This document shows, in pieces, positions 21,219 to 28,853 of a stretch of 64,000 bases of DNA. Below the pieces are notes generated by a model. That model searched no databases, was not told the origin of the DNA, and was given only the letters and a program-made list of their open reading frames with translations. The DNA is taken from the NCBI RefSeq assembly GCF_007858275.1, contig NZ_VFEV01000026.1:1-64000 (forward strand), in the 5' to 3' direction. The translations under genes and the position numbers were made by a program. Numbering within the stretch: the stretch's first letter is position 1; every line of letters starts with the position of its first letter. This stretch comes from Pseudomonas proteolytica. Lineage in GTDB: Bacteria; Pseudomonadota; Gammaproteobacteria; Pseudomonadales; Pseudomonadaceae.

Positions 21219-21890
21219 TTGAAAAGCAAACGGCTTAGTGACCTGGGTGAGATTCAACACAGAACAGCAAGCGAGCAGATTGAACAGGTGCTGAAGCAGG
21301 CAATCCTGGAGGGCCGGCTCCCTCCCGGAGAGGTGTTGCGCCAAGAGGAGCTGGCGCAGACCTTCAACGTCAGTCGCATGCCGGTTCGAGAAGCGCTGAA
21401 GAAACTGGAGGCACAGGCGCTAGTGGATTTCGTGCCTTACAAAGGCGCGATCGTGACGCAGATATCGAAGGCCGATGGCCTTGATAACTACGCGATCCGC
21501 CTGGCACTGGAACCGGCCGCCATACGGCAGTCGATTCCCTACTTGACCCACGAAGATCTGCAGATGGCCAGGGACTTGATCCAGCAGATGAATGACGAAA
21601 CGGAAATGGACCAACTGGGGGTGCTGAACAAGCGTTTTCACATGTGCCTCTACGGGAAGACGCCTCATGCCAAGTTCTTGCAACTGGTCGAGAAACAACT
21701 GTCCGTGGAGGATCGTTACCTGCGCTTTCACTTGTCTGCCATGGGCCGTGAGCACATGTCACAGGACGAACACCTGGCGATGGTCGAGGCCGCCACCCAC
21801 CAGGATCTGGACCGCGCCGAGGAGTTGGTGCGCAAGCACTTGATAAAGGCCGCTATTGCACTGGAAAACTTTTTCGACCGCAAAACTTAA
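21219..21890 (+). CDS. GntR/FCD-family transcriptional regulator
   Basis: A 223-residue regulator: a winged helix-turn-helix (about 12-75, LKQAILEGRLPPGEVLRQEE, FNVSRMPVREALKKLEAQ) and an all-helical FCD ligand domain (about 85-215) with the metal-binding His/Asp positions plausible in RFHMCLYGKT and AMVEAATHQ. Starts at TTG (MKSKRLSDLGEIQHRTASEQ), with no stronger alternative. It is the first gene of the biosynthetic operon, 34 bases before the methyltransferase-like gene. The upstream palindrome suggests autoregulation. The ligand may be the product or a precursor amino acid. Confidence 0.9.
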   Translation: MKSKRLSDLGEIQHRTASEQIEQVLKQAILEGRLPPGEVLRQEELAQTFNVSRMPVREALKKLEAQALVDFVPYKGAIVTQISKADGLDNYAIRLALEPAAIRQSIPYLTHEDLQMARDLIQQMNDETEMDQLGVLNKRFHMCLYGKTPHAKFLQLVEKQLSVEDRYLRFHLSAMGREHMSQDEHLAMVEAATHQDLDRAEELVRKHLIKAAIALENFFDRKT

Positions 21891-21924
21891 AAGTGAGTGC
21901 TTACCGCACAACAAGGAGGTAGTC

Positions 21925-22917
21925 GTGGTAGAGGTCATTTCAGCAACCGCCGTGGATTCGGCGCAGAACCTGGCTGGAAAGTCGATTTTCCTGGAAATGG
22001 GCGCACGTTTGGGCGTTGTCGAGCTGCTGTTGCAAGCAGAGCCCTTCGATGCGCAACAGGTCGTAGACCTGAGCGGCGCCAAGCACCATTTCGTCGTGTC
22101 CTACCTCAACGCGCTATGCAAGCTGGGGCTGGCCGCGCCTGGCCCTGACCCCGAAAGCTACAAGGGCACCGCCGAACTGCCAGCGGCGGTGAACAACTGC
22201 GGCTACCTGCTGTGGGCCTTGCAGTCCTGCGCGCCGTTGATCGAACACCCTGTGCAGTTCGCCAATGATATGCAGGGTGCTATCGACACCTACGTACGCA
22301 ATGGTGAGCACGTGGCCAGGACGTCCAAATGGATGGGGGCGACCGACTTTTATCCCCATGCCGAAAAGGAAATCCTGCAAGCCAACCCGCAAAAAATCAT
22401 TGATTTCGGCTCAGGCACTTGCGGCCTGCTGATCCGCCTGCTTGAGCAACTGCCACAGGCCACGGCAATTGGCATAGACCTGAGTGCCAGCGCTTGCCAG
22501 AAAGCCCGGGAAATCATTGAAGGCAAAGGCCTGAGCCAGCGGATCCAGGTGATTCATGCACCGGTTGAAAGCCTTATCAACGATCCGGCCTTGCTCAAGG
22601 ACGTCGATGTCATTCACGCAGGCTTCGTGTTCCATGACCTGAACCCGACGCAAAGCCAGGTTCTGCCGCGCCTGCTGGCGGCCATCAAGGGCGCATCCCC
22701 CCGCGCCAAACTGGTGATTGCGGACGCCATCCCCGACGACACGCCTTGGCAAAACAACGCCTATTCGCTGGCGTTCACGTTTTTACATACCCACTTCATG
22801 GATCGACGGTTTCCTTCTGAGCAAGGCTGGCGAGCGCTGCTCGAACAGGCTGGGTTCATGGACGTGACCATCAGTAAACCCGGCCTGTCGGGCAGTCGCC
22901 TGATTGTCGGTCACTAA
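21925..22917 (+). CDS. Class I SAM-dependent methyltransferase-fold protein
   Basis: A 330-residue protein with an N-terminal winged-helix/dimerisation part (about 1-90) and a Rossmann methyltransferase domain. Motif I is IIDFGSGTCG (158-167), followed by AIGIDLSASACQKAREI and HAGFVFHDLNP. This layout is seen in small-molecule methyltransferases. The start is GTG at 21925 because AAGGAGG lies six bases upstream. First enzyme gene of the operon. It could methylate the amino acid. Alternatively, since AzeJ/VioH azetidine-2-carboxylate synthases also have a methyltransferase fold, it could cyclise SAM itself; I cannot tell which by eye. Confidence 0.8.
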   Translation: MVEVISATAVDSAQNLAGKSIFLEMGARLGVVELLLQAEPFDAQQVVDLSGAKHHFVVSYLNALCKLGLAAPGPDPESYKGTAELPAAVNNCGYLLWALQSCAPLIEHPVQFANDMQGAIDTYVRNGEHVARTSKWMGATDFYPHAEKEILQANPQKIIDFGSGTCGLLIRLLEQLPQATAIGIDLSASACQKAREIIEGKGLSQRIQVIHAPVESLINDPALLKDVDVIHAGFVFHDLNPTQSQVLPRLLAAIKGASPRAKLVIADAIPDDTPWQNNAYSLAFTFLHTHFMDRRFPSEQGWRALLEQAGFMDVTISKPGLSGSRLIVGH

Positions 22918-22982
22918 AGCACCACCCTTCCTTTAAAGCAGTAAGGAACCCTATGTCGTAACCAATCCTTGGGAGATCGATC

Positions 22983-23783
22983 ATGCGTATAGAAACCCTT
23001 GTGGACCGTGTCAAAACCCATCGCTGCTACAGCCACCCCATCTTCCACAACTGGGCCCGGGTCAACCCCAGAACCGAAGCTATCGGCGCCTTGTTCCACC
23101 ATATACGCAGCTTTTGCGATGCCACCCGCCCGGGCTGGAACCTGCCTGAAGGCCTGAAGCAGATCGGCCTGCCCACCGAAAGCCATCTGCTGCAGGAAAT
23201 CGTCGACAGCGAGGAAAACCATGGCCCGGAACTGGCGATGATGGCCGGGCATATCATCAACCGTTCAGTGCCGGGCAAGGCGTTGTTCGACGACCTGTCC
23301 GACCAGGCCCATATCGAGTCCATGCTCAAGCGTTGCTCCGACAAGTTGCTCGGCCAACTGCCTGGTTACGACTTTGCCACCGGCCTGATGCCGCAAACCA
23401 AAAAAGCCATCCACACCTTTGAAGCACGCAAATCGACGGCGCCCCAGGATGTGTACAAAAGCCTGGGCACCGCGCTGGCCCTGGAGATCATCTCCAATCG
23501 CCAACTGATACCCGGAGAAAAAGCCTGCCTGATTGATAGCGGCCTGTACCGCGCCAGCTTCGACGAGCCGGCCATGCACTACCTGCTGGAGCACTACGGT
23601 GAAACCGGCGCCGAATGCCAGCACGAACAGAATGCCATCGAAGCCGTAGGGTCAGTCCTCAGCGCCGAGAACAGCACGGCAATCGTCCAGGGCGCCGATG
23701 ATTTCCTCAATAACCTGGAAGCGTTATGGGACTTGCTGGACGCCACTCTCCTCCAGGCCGAGGATAGCCGCGCCGCGGCCTAA
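22983..23783 (+). CDS. Haem-oxygenase-like diiron oxidase (HDO) candidate
   Basis: A 266-residue all-helical protein of the iron-containing redox enzyme/TenA-PqqC-like fold. Candidate metal ligands are in EIVDSEENHGPEL (Glu77 or Glu78, His80) and YLLEHYGETGAECQHEQNA (His204, Glu211, His214), an arrangement like HDO enzymes such as UndA, BesC and PolF. These use dioxygen for desaturation, C-C cleavage or N-oxidation of amino acids and fatty acids. The chemistry here is unknown. It follows the methyltransferase-like gene by 65 bases, with GGGAGATCG before the ATG. There is no counterpart in the coronamic acid pathway. Confidence 0.75.
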   Translation: MRIETLVDRVKTHRCYSHPIFHNWARVNPRTEAIGALFHHIRSFCDATRPGWNLPEGLKQIGLPTESHLLQEIVDSEENHGPELAMMAGHIINRSVPGKALFDDLSDQAHIESMLKRCSDKLLGQLPGYDFATGLMPQTKKAIHTFEARKSTAPQDVYKSLGTALALEIISNRQLIPGEKACLIDSGLYRASFDEPAMHYLLEHYGETGAECQHEQNAIEAVGSVLSAENSTAIVQGADDFLNNLEALWDLLDATLLQAEDSRAAA

Positions 23784-23840
23784 AGCGTACCGACGGGCCG
23801 GGCGACCGGCCCCTTTCACCGACCAAACCACAGGTGAACC

Positions 23841-24071
23841 ATGAACCTACAAGCACTCGACACCCTCTTCGAAGAGTTCTTCCGCAGGCCCGTCGCCAAT
23901 GCCGAGGACATATTCGACCTGGGCGCGAACTCCTTGACGGCCATTCAATTGATCGGCCGGGTCAATGAGGCGTTTGGCGCGAATATCAACATGGAGCAGT
24001 TTTTCCTAAAGCCGTGCAAACAAACCATCATCGATCAGTTGCAGCCGGCAACGGCGGCCCATTACGCCTGA
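23841..24071 (+). CDS. Stand-alone carrier protein (CmaD-like)
   Basis: A 76-residue acyl/peptidyl carrier protein. The phosphopantetheine site is DLGANSLTAIQ, with Ser31 as the attachment residue. It needs a phosphopantetheinyl transferase encoded elsewhere. In the coronamic acid system the equivalent free carrier CmaD receives the amino acid from the CmaA didomain and presents it to the halogenase. The 3' end (TGATG) overlaps the region of the next gene, indicating translational coupling. Confidence 0.9.
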   Translation: MNLQALDTLFEEFFRRPVANAEDIFDLGANSLTAIQLIGRVNEAFGANINMEQFFLKPCKQTIIDQLQPATAAHYA

Positions 24072-24082
24072 TGAGGTACGCC

Positions 24083-24931
24083 ATGCACAGCCTGTTCCCC
24101 TTGACCCTGAACCTGCCGCGCGCCGGCAAGGTGATCTGTGTACAGAGCCTGCCAATTGATCCGGCCCGGGAGACCTTGCTGCTGTTGTCGCCAGTGGGCA
24201 CGCAGTGTTTCTACATGAAGAACGCCGCATTGTTTTTCATCAGCCGCTTCAATGTGATCATTCTGGAAAGTGACGCCTTGCTGTCCTATGCCTCCACAGC
24301 GCAACTGACACCGAGCGCGGGGGTCAGCGATTTTTTCACGCAGCTGCACACTGCGCTGCCTGAGGGCGTATGCCTGGATGCTCTGGTGGGTTACTGCTCT
24401 TCCGCACCTTTGGCGCTGTTGGCCGCGACCCAGGGTGCCTGCCGCAAATTGCTATTGCTCAACGGCGCCTACTTTCTCAGGGGCGATGAAATTGCCAAGA
24501 GCCAGTATGAACGCGACGTCGAACGCATGATGCAATCGATCGCGCAGGGGAACTGGGCCCAAGTGTATGAAGCCGTCAGCCTGATCCACACCGCGTGCAG
24601 CTATACCCCCAGCGACTACCGCTACCAACAGGTCCGGCCTTTGCGCGAGCTACAGGCCTTTCACCAATACCTGACCTTCCTCAACCACTTGGCGAGCCTG
24701 GAAGTGGCGAGCACCGCCCAGGCCGTCAAGACACCCACCCTGGTCTGGTGTGGCAGCAACGATCGCTACACCGACACTGCGTCTTCAAAATACGTGGCGC
24801 AGTGGCTGCCTGACTGCCAACTGATCGAAGACCCGGCCGGACATCATCACGACTTTGTCGACGGCCATGAACAGCTGTACCAGGCCATGAGCTGTTTTCT
24901 GACCCGCGACACAGCGCAGGCCAGCCGATGA
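24083..24931 (+). CDS. Cys-nucleophile alpha/beta-hydrolase, aminoacyl transferase (CmaE/SyrC-like)
   Basis: A 282-residue alpha/beta-hydrolase whose nucleophile elbow reads VGYCSSAP: Cys105 stands where Ser is usual. The acid is probably Asp in WCGSNDRYTD and the base His in GHHHDF. Cys in this place is the hallmark of CmaE and SyrC, which shuttle aminoacyl groups between carrier domains; my recollection is that CmaE also uses Cys105. The start at 24083 follows GAGG by six bases; an ATG at 24071 overlapping the previous stop is the alternative. It overlaps the next gene by four bases. Confidence 0.85.
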   Translation: MHSLFPLTLNLPRAGKVICVQSLPIDPARETLLLLSPVGTQCFYMKNAALFFISRFNVIILESDALLSYASTAQLTPSAGVSDFFTQLHTALPEGVCLDALVGYCSSAPLALLAATQGACRKLLLLNGAYFLRGDEIAKSQYERDVERMMQSIAQGNWAQVYEAVSLIHTACSYTPSDYRYQQVRPLRELQAFHQYLTFLNHLASLEVASTAQAVKTPTLVWCGSNDRYTDTASSKYVAQWLPDCQLIEDPAGHHHDFVDGHEQLYQAMSCFLTRDTAQASR

Positions 24932-26703
24932 ACGCACATAATCGGTCCACGACCCGGGTGTTTCGCAAGTTCCAATCGATTTGCACGGTGACGCCCGACG
25001 CGGTCGCGGCTGTCGCTGAAGACGCGTCGATTACCTATCAACAGTTGCATGAGCGAGTACTGGGGCTATGCGAGCAATTGACCCAGCGGGGCCTGGCCGA
25101 TACCCCATGCCTGCCGCTGGTCGCCAATCGTTGCCTGGACTATCTGGTGACGCTGCTGGCTTGCGCCAAGCTGGGGCTGGCCTATGTTGCCATCGATCCC
25201 GGCACCCCCGCCAAGCGCATCGTCGCGCAGCTTGATCAACTGGGCTGCAACCATGTTTTGCTGCTCGACCAGCCCGAAGCAGTCAATTTAGATCCACGCC
25301 TGACCCACTTGCGTCTTGACGAAAGCGGCGCCCTTAGCGCCCAAGGTCCAGCCTTTCGCCGGCCCACCCGGCCGTATCCAATGGACATCGATCCGCTCAC
25401 GGTGATGTTCACCTCCGGCACCACTGGCGTCCCCAAAGGCGTGCTGATTGGCCAGGATGGGCTGCTGAACCTGGTGGAGAACGTACAGCGGCAAGTTCAA
25501 GGCCTGGCGCGCAACTATGTTCATCACTCCTCGATCGGCTTTGACGCCGCGTTGTTTGAGGTCTGGGTCCCTTTGCTGACAGGTGCCTGCGTCACCTTGC
25601 ACAAACCCGCTTTCAATATCGAGACCCTTTGCGAGGCGGTGCAAAAAGCCCGGTGCGACGTGCTGCTGTTGACCACCTCGCTGTTTCATCTGGTGGCGCA
25701 GCACCGCCTGCACATGCTCGCCGCAGTGCGGGTGCTGTACGTCGGTGGCGAAGTACTCAAGCCGGTGCATGCCCGGGCGCTGCTGGCGGCCAACCCAGGC
25801 ATCACCCTCATCAACGGCTACGGCCCGACCGAGAACACCGTGTTTTCCACCTGGCATAGCCTGGGCACACTCAAGGATGCCCAGGCGCAGGTCATCCCGA
25901 TTGGCCATCTGCTCGGCCAGGTTTACGCCAAAGTCGTCAATGCCGACCTTCGAGAGGTCACACCCGGCACATCCGGCGAGTTGCTCCTCGGCGGACGAAA
26001 CCTGGCCCTCGGCTATCTGGACGTCGAACTGACCCGCAAGCGTTTCCTGCGCCTGCCAGAAGGTATCTATTACCGTACCGGCGACTATGTGATCGAGGAC
26101 GAACATGGGGTTTTCCGCTATCAGGGCCGCATCGACGAACAGGTCAAGATCCACGGCTACCGCGTCGAGCTCGCCGAGGTCGAACAGGGGCTGATGCAGT
26201 TACCGGGCATCGCCCAAGCGGTGGTGCTGGCCCGCGCCATGAATCCTCTGGAAAGCTGCCTGCATGCCTTCATTGTGTTCCAGCATGGCTGGCCGGATAC
26301 CGACGAAGGCAAGTTACTGAGCCTGCTATCCAGCCGGCTTCCCCCCTATATGCTGCCATCGCGCATCCATCGGTTGTTCGAACTGCCGGTGACGGCCAAT
26401 GGCAAGGTGGATAAACGCGCGCTGCAATCACTGGCGGACGAACAGGCCGTTCATATTGCGCCCCACCCTGCAGGCTCCGCGGTGCTGGAAGCCTGGTCCA
26501 GCATCCTGGGCACCCGCGACTTGCGGCCTGAAAACTCCATTTATACCTATGGCGCCTCATCCCTGAGCGTCGTCATGGCCCACACGCGAATCAACCAGAC
26601 CCTTGGCAGAAAAACCCCATTCGATGAAGTCGCCCGGCTGAACACCTTGCAGGAATGGGTGCAGTACTACGTAGCGCATGAAAACCTCAGTAACCTCTCT
26701 TAG
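24928..26703 (+). CDS. Adenylation-carrier (A-T) didomain protein (CmaA/SyrB1-like)
   Basis: A 591-residue NRPS-type loading protein. Adenylation motifs in order: A3 FTSGTTGVPKG (161-171), A4 GFDAALFEVW (204-213), A5 NGYGPTENT (296-304), A7 YRTGDY (382-387), A8 GRIDEQVKIHGYRVE (400-414), A10 NGKVDK with Lys493. The C-terminal carrier domain has YGASSLS with Ser545. There is no condensation or epimerisation domain. Hand alignment to GrsA gives pocket residues near D-A-F-L-Y-G-G-V-F, suggesting an aliphatic amino acid rather than Thr; this reading is tentative. It activates the starting amino acid with ATP and holds it as a thioester. Confidence 0.9.
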   Translation: MNAHNRSTTRVFRKFQSICTVTPDAVAAVAEDASITYQQLHERVLGLCEQLTQRGLADTPCLPLVANRCLDYLVTLLACAKLGLAYVAIDPGTPAKRIVAQLDQLGCNHVLLLDQPEAVNLDPRLTHLRLDESGALSAQGPAFRRPTRPYPMDIDPLTVMFTSGTTGVPKGVLIGQDGLLNLVENVQRQVQGLARNYVHHSSIGFDAALFEVWVPLLTGACVTLHKPAFNIETLCEAVQKARCDVLLLTTSLFHLVAQHRLHMLAAVRVLYVGGEVLKPVHARALLAANPGITLINGYGPTENTVFSTWHSLGTLKDAQAQVIPIGHLLGQVYAKVVNADLREVTPGTSGELLLGGRNLALGYLDVELTRKRFLRLPEGIYYRTGDYVIEDEHGVFRYQGRIDEQVKIHGYRVELAEVEQGLMQLPGIAQAVVLARAMNPLESCLHAFIVFQHGWPDTDEGKLLSLLSSRLPPYMLPSRIHRLFELPVTANGKVDKRALQSLADEQAVHIAPHPAGSAVLEAWSSILGTRDLRPENSIYTYGASSLSVVMAHTRINQTLGRKTPFDEVARLNTLQEWVQYYVAHENLSNLS

Positions 26704-26711
26704 GAGCCGAC

Positions 26712-27638
26712 ATGGATATCACTGACTTTTCGTTGACGGAACAGGAGCATCAGCAATTCGACCGGGACGGCTTTATCGGGCCCTTCACGCTCTACGAGCC
26801 TGAAGAAATGATGCAACTGCATAAAACCGTACGGGCGCAATTGTTCAACCGTACGCACGCGCCCTATGACGCGCCCCTGGATGTGGCGATCACCAATTAC
26901 GACCGGCACCTGGACGTTGAATTGCTGACCCGTCATGTCTTTCGCAAAGAGATCGTGCACCGCCTCAAAAGCATCCTGGGCCCGGACGTAATCTGCTGGC
27001 GCAGCGAGTTCATTCCCAAATATCCCGGCAATGAAGGCACCGATTGGCACCAGGCGGACACGTTCGGCCATGCCTCCGGGGAACCCCAACTGGTCTGGCC
27101 CGAGGATGAAGCATTCGGCGGCGCCATCAACGTGTGGACCGGTTTTACCGACGCCACCCCGGAAAACGGCTGCATGCTGTTTATTCCAGGCACCCACAAA
27201 AAAATGAACTACGACGAGTCCATCGGCATGACGTTCGACCCGGTCGCCAATAAAGATGTGGTCAAGGGCCAATACGCCCGCGGCTTCAACGGCTACGACT
27301 ACAGCACCCTGCAAAAAGACAAATCCTGGCAACCGGACGAAGCCGCAGCGGTGCCGATCGTGATGAAAGCCGGGCAGTTTGTGATCTTCCGCTCGATGCT
27401 GATGCACTCCTCGCTGCCCAACTCGACGTCGGACAAAACCCGCCTGGGGTATGTGGCGCGCTATGTTCCAGGGCGGGTGAAGGTCTACCCCGGCACCGAC
27501 TATGTGAAAGAGTTTGGTGGCGAGTATCGCCTCGACAAATTCGGCGTGGTGCAAGTTGCCGGGACCTGTACCGACCAGCAAAACCGCGTGGCGAACAGGA
27601 GCCTCAGCGGCCTGGACCTCAAGCCTCTGGCCAGTTGA
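26712..27638 (+). CDS. Non-haem Fe(II)/2-oxoglutarate halogenase (SyrB2/CmaB-like)
   Basis: A 308-residue protein that aligns end to end with SyrB2 (310 residues). Shared segments include FIGPF, NYDRHLD, CWRSEF, KYPGNEGTDWHQADTF, NGCMLFIPGT, MKAGQFVIF, LMHSS and ARYVP. The iron site is His113-Gln-Ala115 and His232, with Arg250 for 2-oxoglutarate. Ala instead of the usual carboxylate leaves room for chloride, the diagnostic feature of carrier-dependent halogenases. It should chlorinate an unactivated carbon of the amino acid on the carrier protein. AGGAG lies six bases upstream of the ATG, eight bases after the previous stop. Confidence 0.93.
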   Translation: MDITDFSLTEQEHQQFDRDGFIGPFTLYEPEEMMQLHKTVRAQLFNRTHAPYDAPLDVAITNYDRHLDVELLTRHVFRKEIVHRLKSILGPDVICWRSEFIPKYPGNEGTDWHQADTFGHASGEPQLVWPEDEAFGGAINVWTGFTDATPENGCMLFIPGTHKKMNYDESIGMTFDPVANKDVVKGQYARGFNGYDYSTLQKDKSWQPDEAAAVPIVMKAGQFVIFRSMLMHSSLPNSTSDKTRLGYVARYVPGRVKVYPGTDYVKEFGGEYRLDKFGVVQVAGTCTDQQNRVANRSLSGLDLKPLAS

Positions 27639-27650
27639 CAAGGATCGCCC

Positions 27651-28073
27651 ATGGAACAGCCCTCGTACCTGGCGATCGACCATATCGCCTACGCCACCCG
27701 ATCCACGGAAAAAACCTCAGCGTTCTTCAAGACCCTGGGGTTCGAGGTGCTGTTTCATCGGCAACCGATCGAGACCTTTGGCGTATTCATCACCAAATTG
27801 CGTTCTCCGGCGGGTGAGATCGTCGAAGTGGTCGAACCCTTTCGCGCCGACAGCGTGGTCAGCCGGCTGCTGGTGGACGTGGAGGCGTGTATCTATCACG
27901 TGGCCTTCAAGGTCGGTGACCTGCACACCACCCAGGCGTCACTGGCAAAAATCGGGGGGGTGACCGTGACCAATGCCATGACGATCCCCTATCCCGCCAC
28001 ACCAGAACACCGTTCACTGACGACGTCACACATGTTTCATCCGGCGGTAGGCCTGTTCGAGATCACTGGATGA
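27651..28073 (+). CDS. VOC-superfamily metalloprotein (CmaC-like role possible)
   Basis: A 140-residue vicinal-oxygen-chelate protein of glyoxalase/methylmalonyl-CoA epimerase type. The four expected metal ligands are visible: His11 (IDHIAYAT), Glu59 (GEIVEVVE), His83 (IYHVAFKV) and Glu137 (VGLFEITG). CmaC of coronamic acid synthesis is a VOC-family, zinc-dependent enzyme that closes a cyclopropane by 1,3-elimination of the chlorine, so a similar role is attractive but unproven. Position directly after the halogenase gene supports it. Other options are epimerisation or another dehydrochlorination. Confidence 0.82.
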   Translation: MEQPSYLAIDHIAYATRSTEKTSAFFKTLGFEVLFHRQPIETFGVFITKLRSPAGEIVEVVEPFRADSVVSRLLVDVEACIYHVAFKVGDLHTTQASLAKIGGVTVTNAMTIPYPATPEHRSLTTSHMFHPAVGLFEITG

Positions 28074-28083
28074 GAGGGACGCC

Positions 28084-28848
28084 ATGAACCACACAACCCT
28101 GGCGCAGCCCCGCTGGCTCGCACCGTTCCACACAGGGCACGCCGCCGTCCAGCGACGCATATTGCTGTGCTTCCCCTATGGCGGTGGAGGCATGGCGCCG
28201 TTCCTCGGGTTGAACGCCTTACACAGCATCGACATCGCGGCCTGGGGGGTCAGGCTGCCTGGACGTGAGGAACGTATCCAGGAGGCGCCAGCGCTCAGTG
28301 TCGAGCAAATGATCAATGCCATAGTCACCGAGCTGCAAGCGCTGACACTTCCGTTTGCCTTCTATGGCCACAGCTTCGGCGCCGGCCTGGCACTGGATAT
28401 CGCCCATGCCCTGGCCGAACGGGGCCACCCTTTACCCACCCACCTGCTTCTTTCCGGGCGCATGCCGCCCCATACCGGCTATTCCCCGTTACTGGGAGCG
28501 ATGAACGATCAGCAGCTATGGGCGCACATCCGAGCGCAAAGCACCCTGCCGTTGCCACCGGACCCTGCGTGCAGTTTCGCCCGTACCGCCGTGAAGAAAC
28601 TCAAGGCCGACCTGGCGCTCAACCAACAACTGACCTACCGCTTCCTGCGACCCTTGCCGGTCCCCCTGCATACCCTCAATGGCTATGACGACCCGTTGAT
28701 CGACCCCCATCGCCTCGACGAGTGGGGTTGCTACACCAGTGCCACCTTTCAGAGCCAGTGCGTACCAGGCGGGCACTTTTTTTTCGAAGACGACTTTCCA
28801 CGCTTTTACTCGTTTTTTTTAACCGCCCTCAGTGAACAAGGCAGCTAA
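28084..28848 (+). CDS. Type II thioesterase (CmaT-like)
   Basis: A 254-residue alpha/beta-hydrolase of the NRPS/PKS type II thioesterase family: LLCFPYGGGG near residue 23, WGVRLPGREERI, nucleophile elbow FYGHSFGAGLAL, and the catalytic His in CVPGGHFFFEDD. It would release the finished amino acid from the carrier protein, or remove stalled groups. With no downstream NRPS in the operon, release as a free amino acid is the simplest reading. Starts 10 bases after the VOC gene with a GAGAGG site. Confidence 0.92.
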   Translation: MNHTTLAQPRWLAPFHTGHAAVQRRILLCFPYGGGGMAPFLGLNALHSIDIAAWGVRLPGREERIQEAPALSVEQMINAIVTELQALTLPFAFYGHSFGAGLALDIAHALAERGHPLPTHLLLSGRMPPHTGYSPLLGAMNDQQLWAHIRAQSTLPLPPDPACSFARTAVKKLKADLALNQQLTYRFLRPLPVPLHTLNGYDDPLIDPHRLDEWGCYTSATFQSQCVPGGHFFFEDDFPRFYSFFLTALSEQGS

Positions 28849-28853
28849 GTCAT

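Noticed and set aside
24928-27638. Syringomycin-type 4-chlorothreonine loading module
   Set aside because: The parts are shared with SyrB1/SyrB2/SyrC, but the adenylation pocket does not read as Thr-specific, and the added VOC protein and free carrier fit the coronamic acid layout better.
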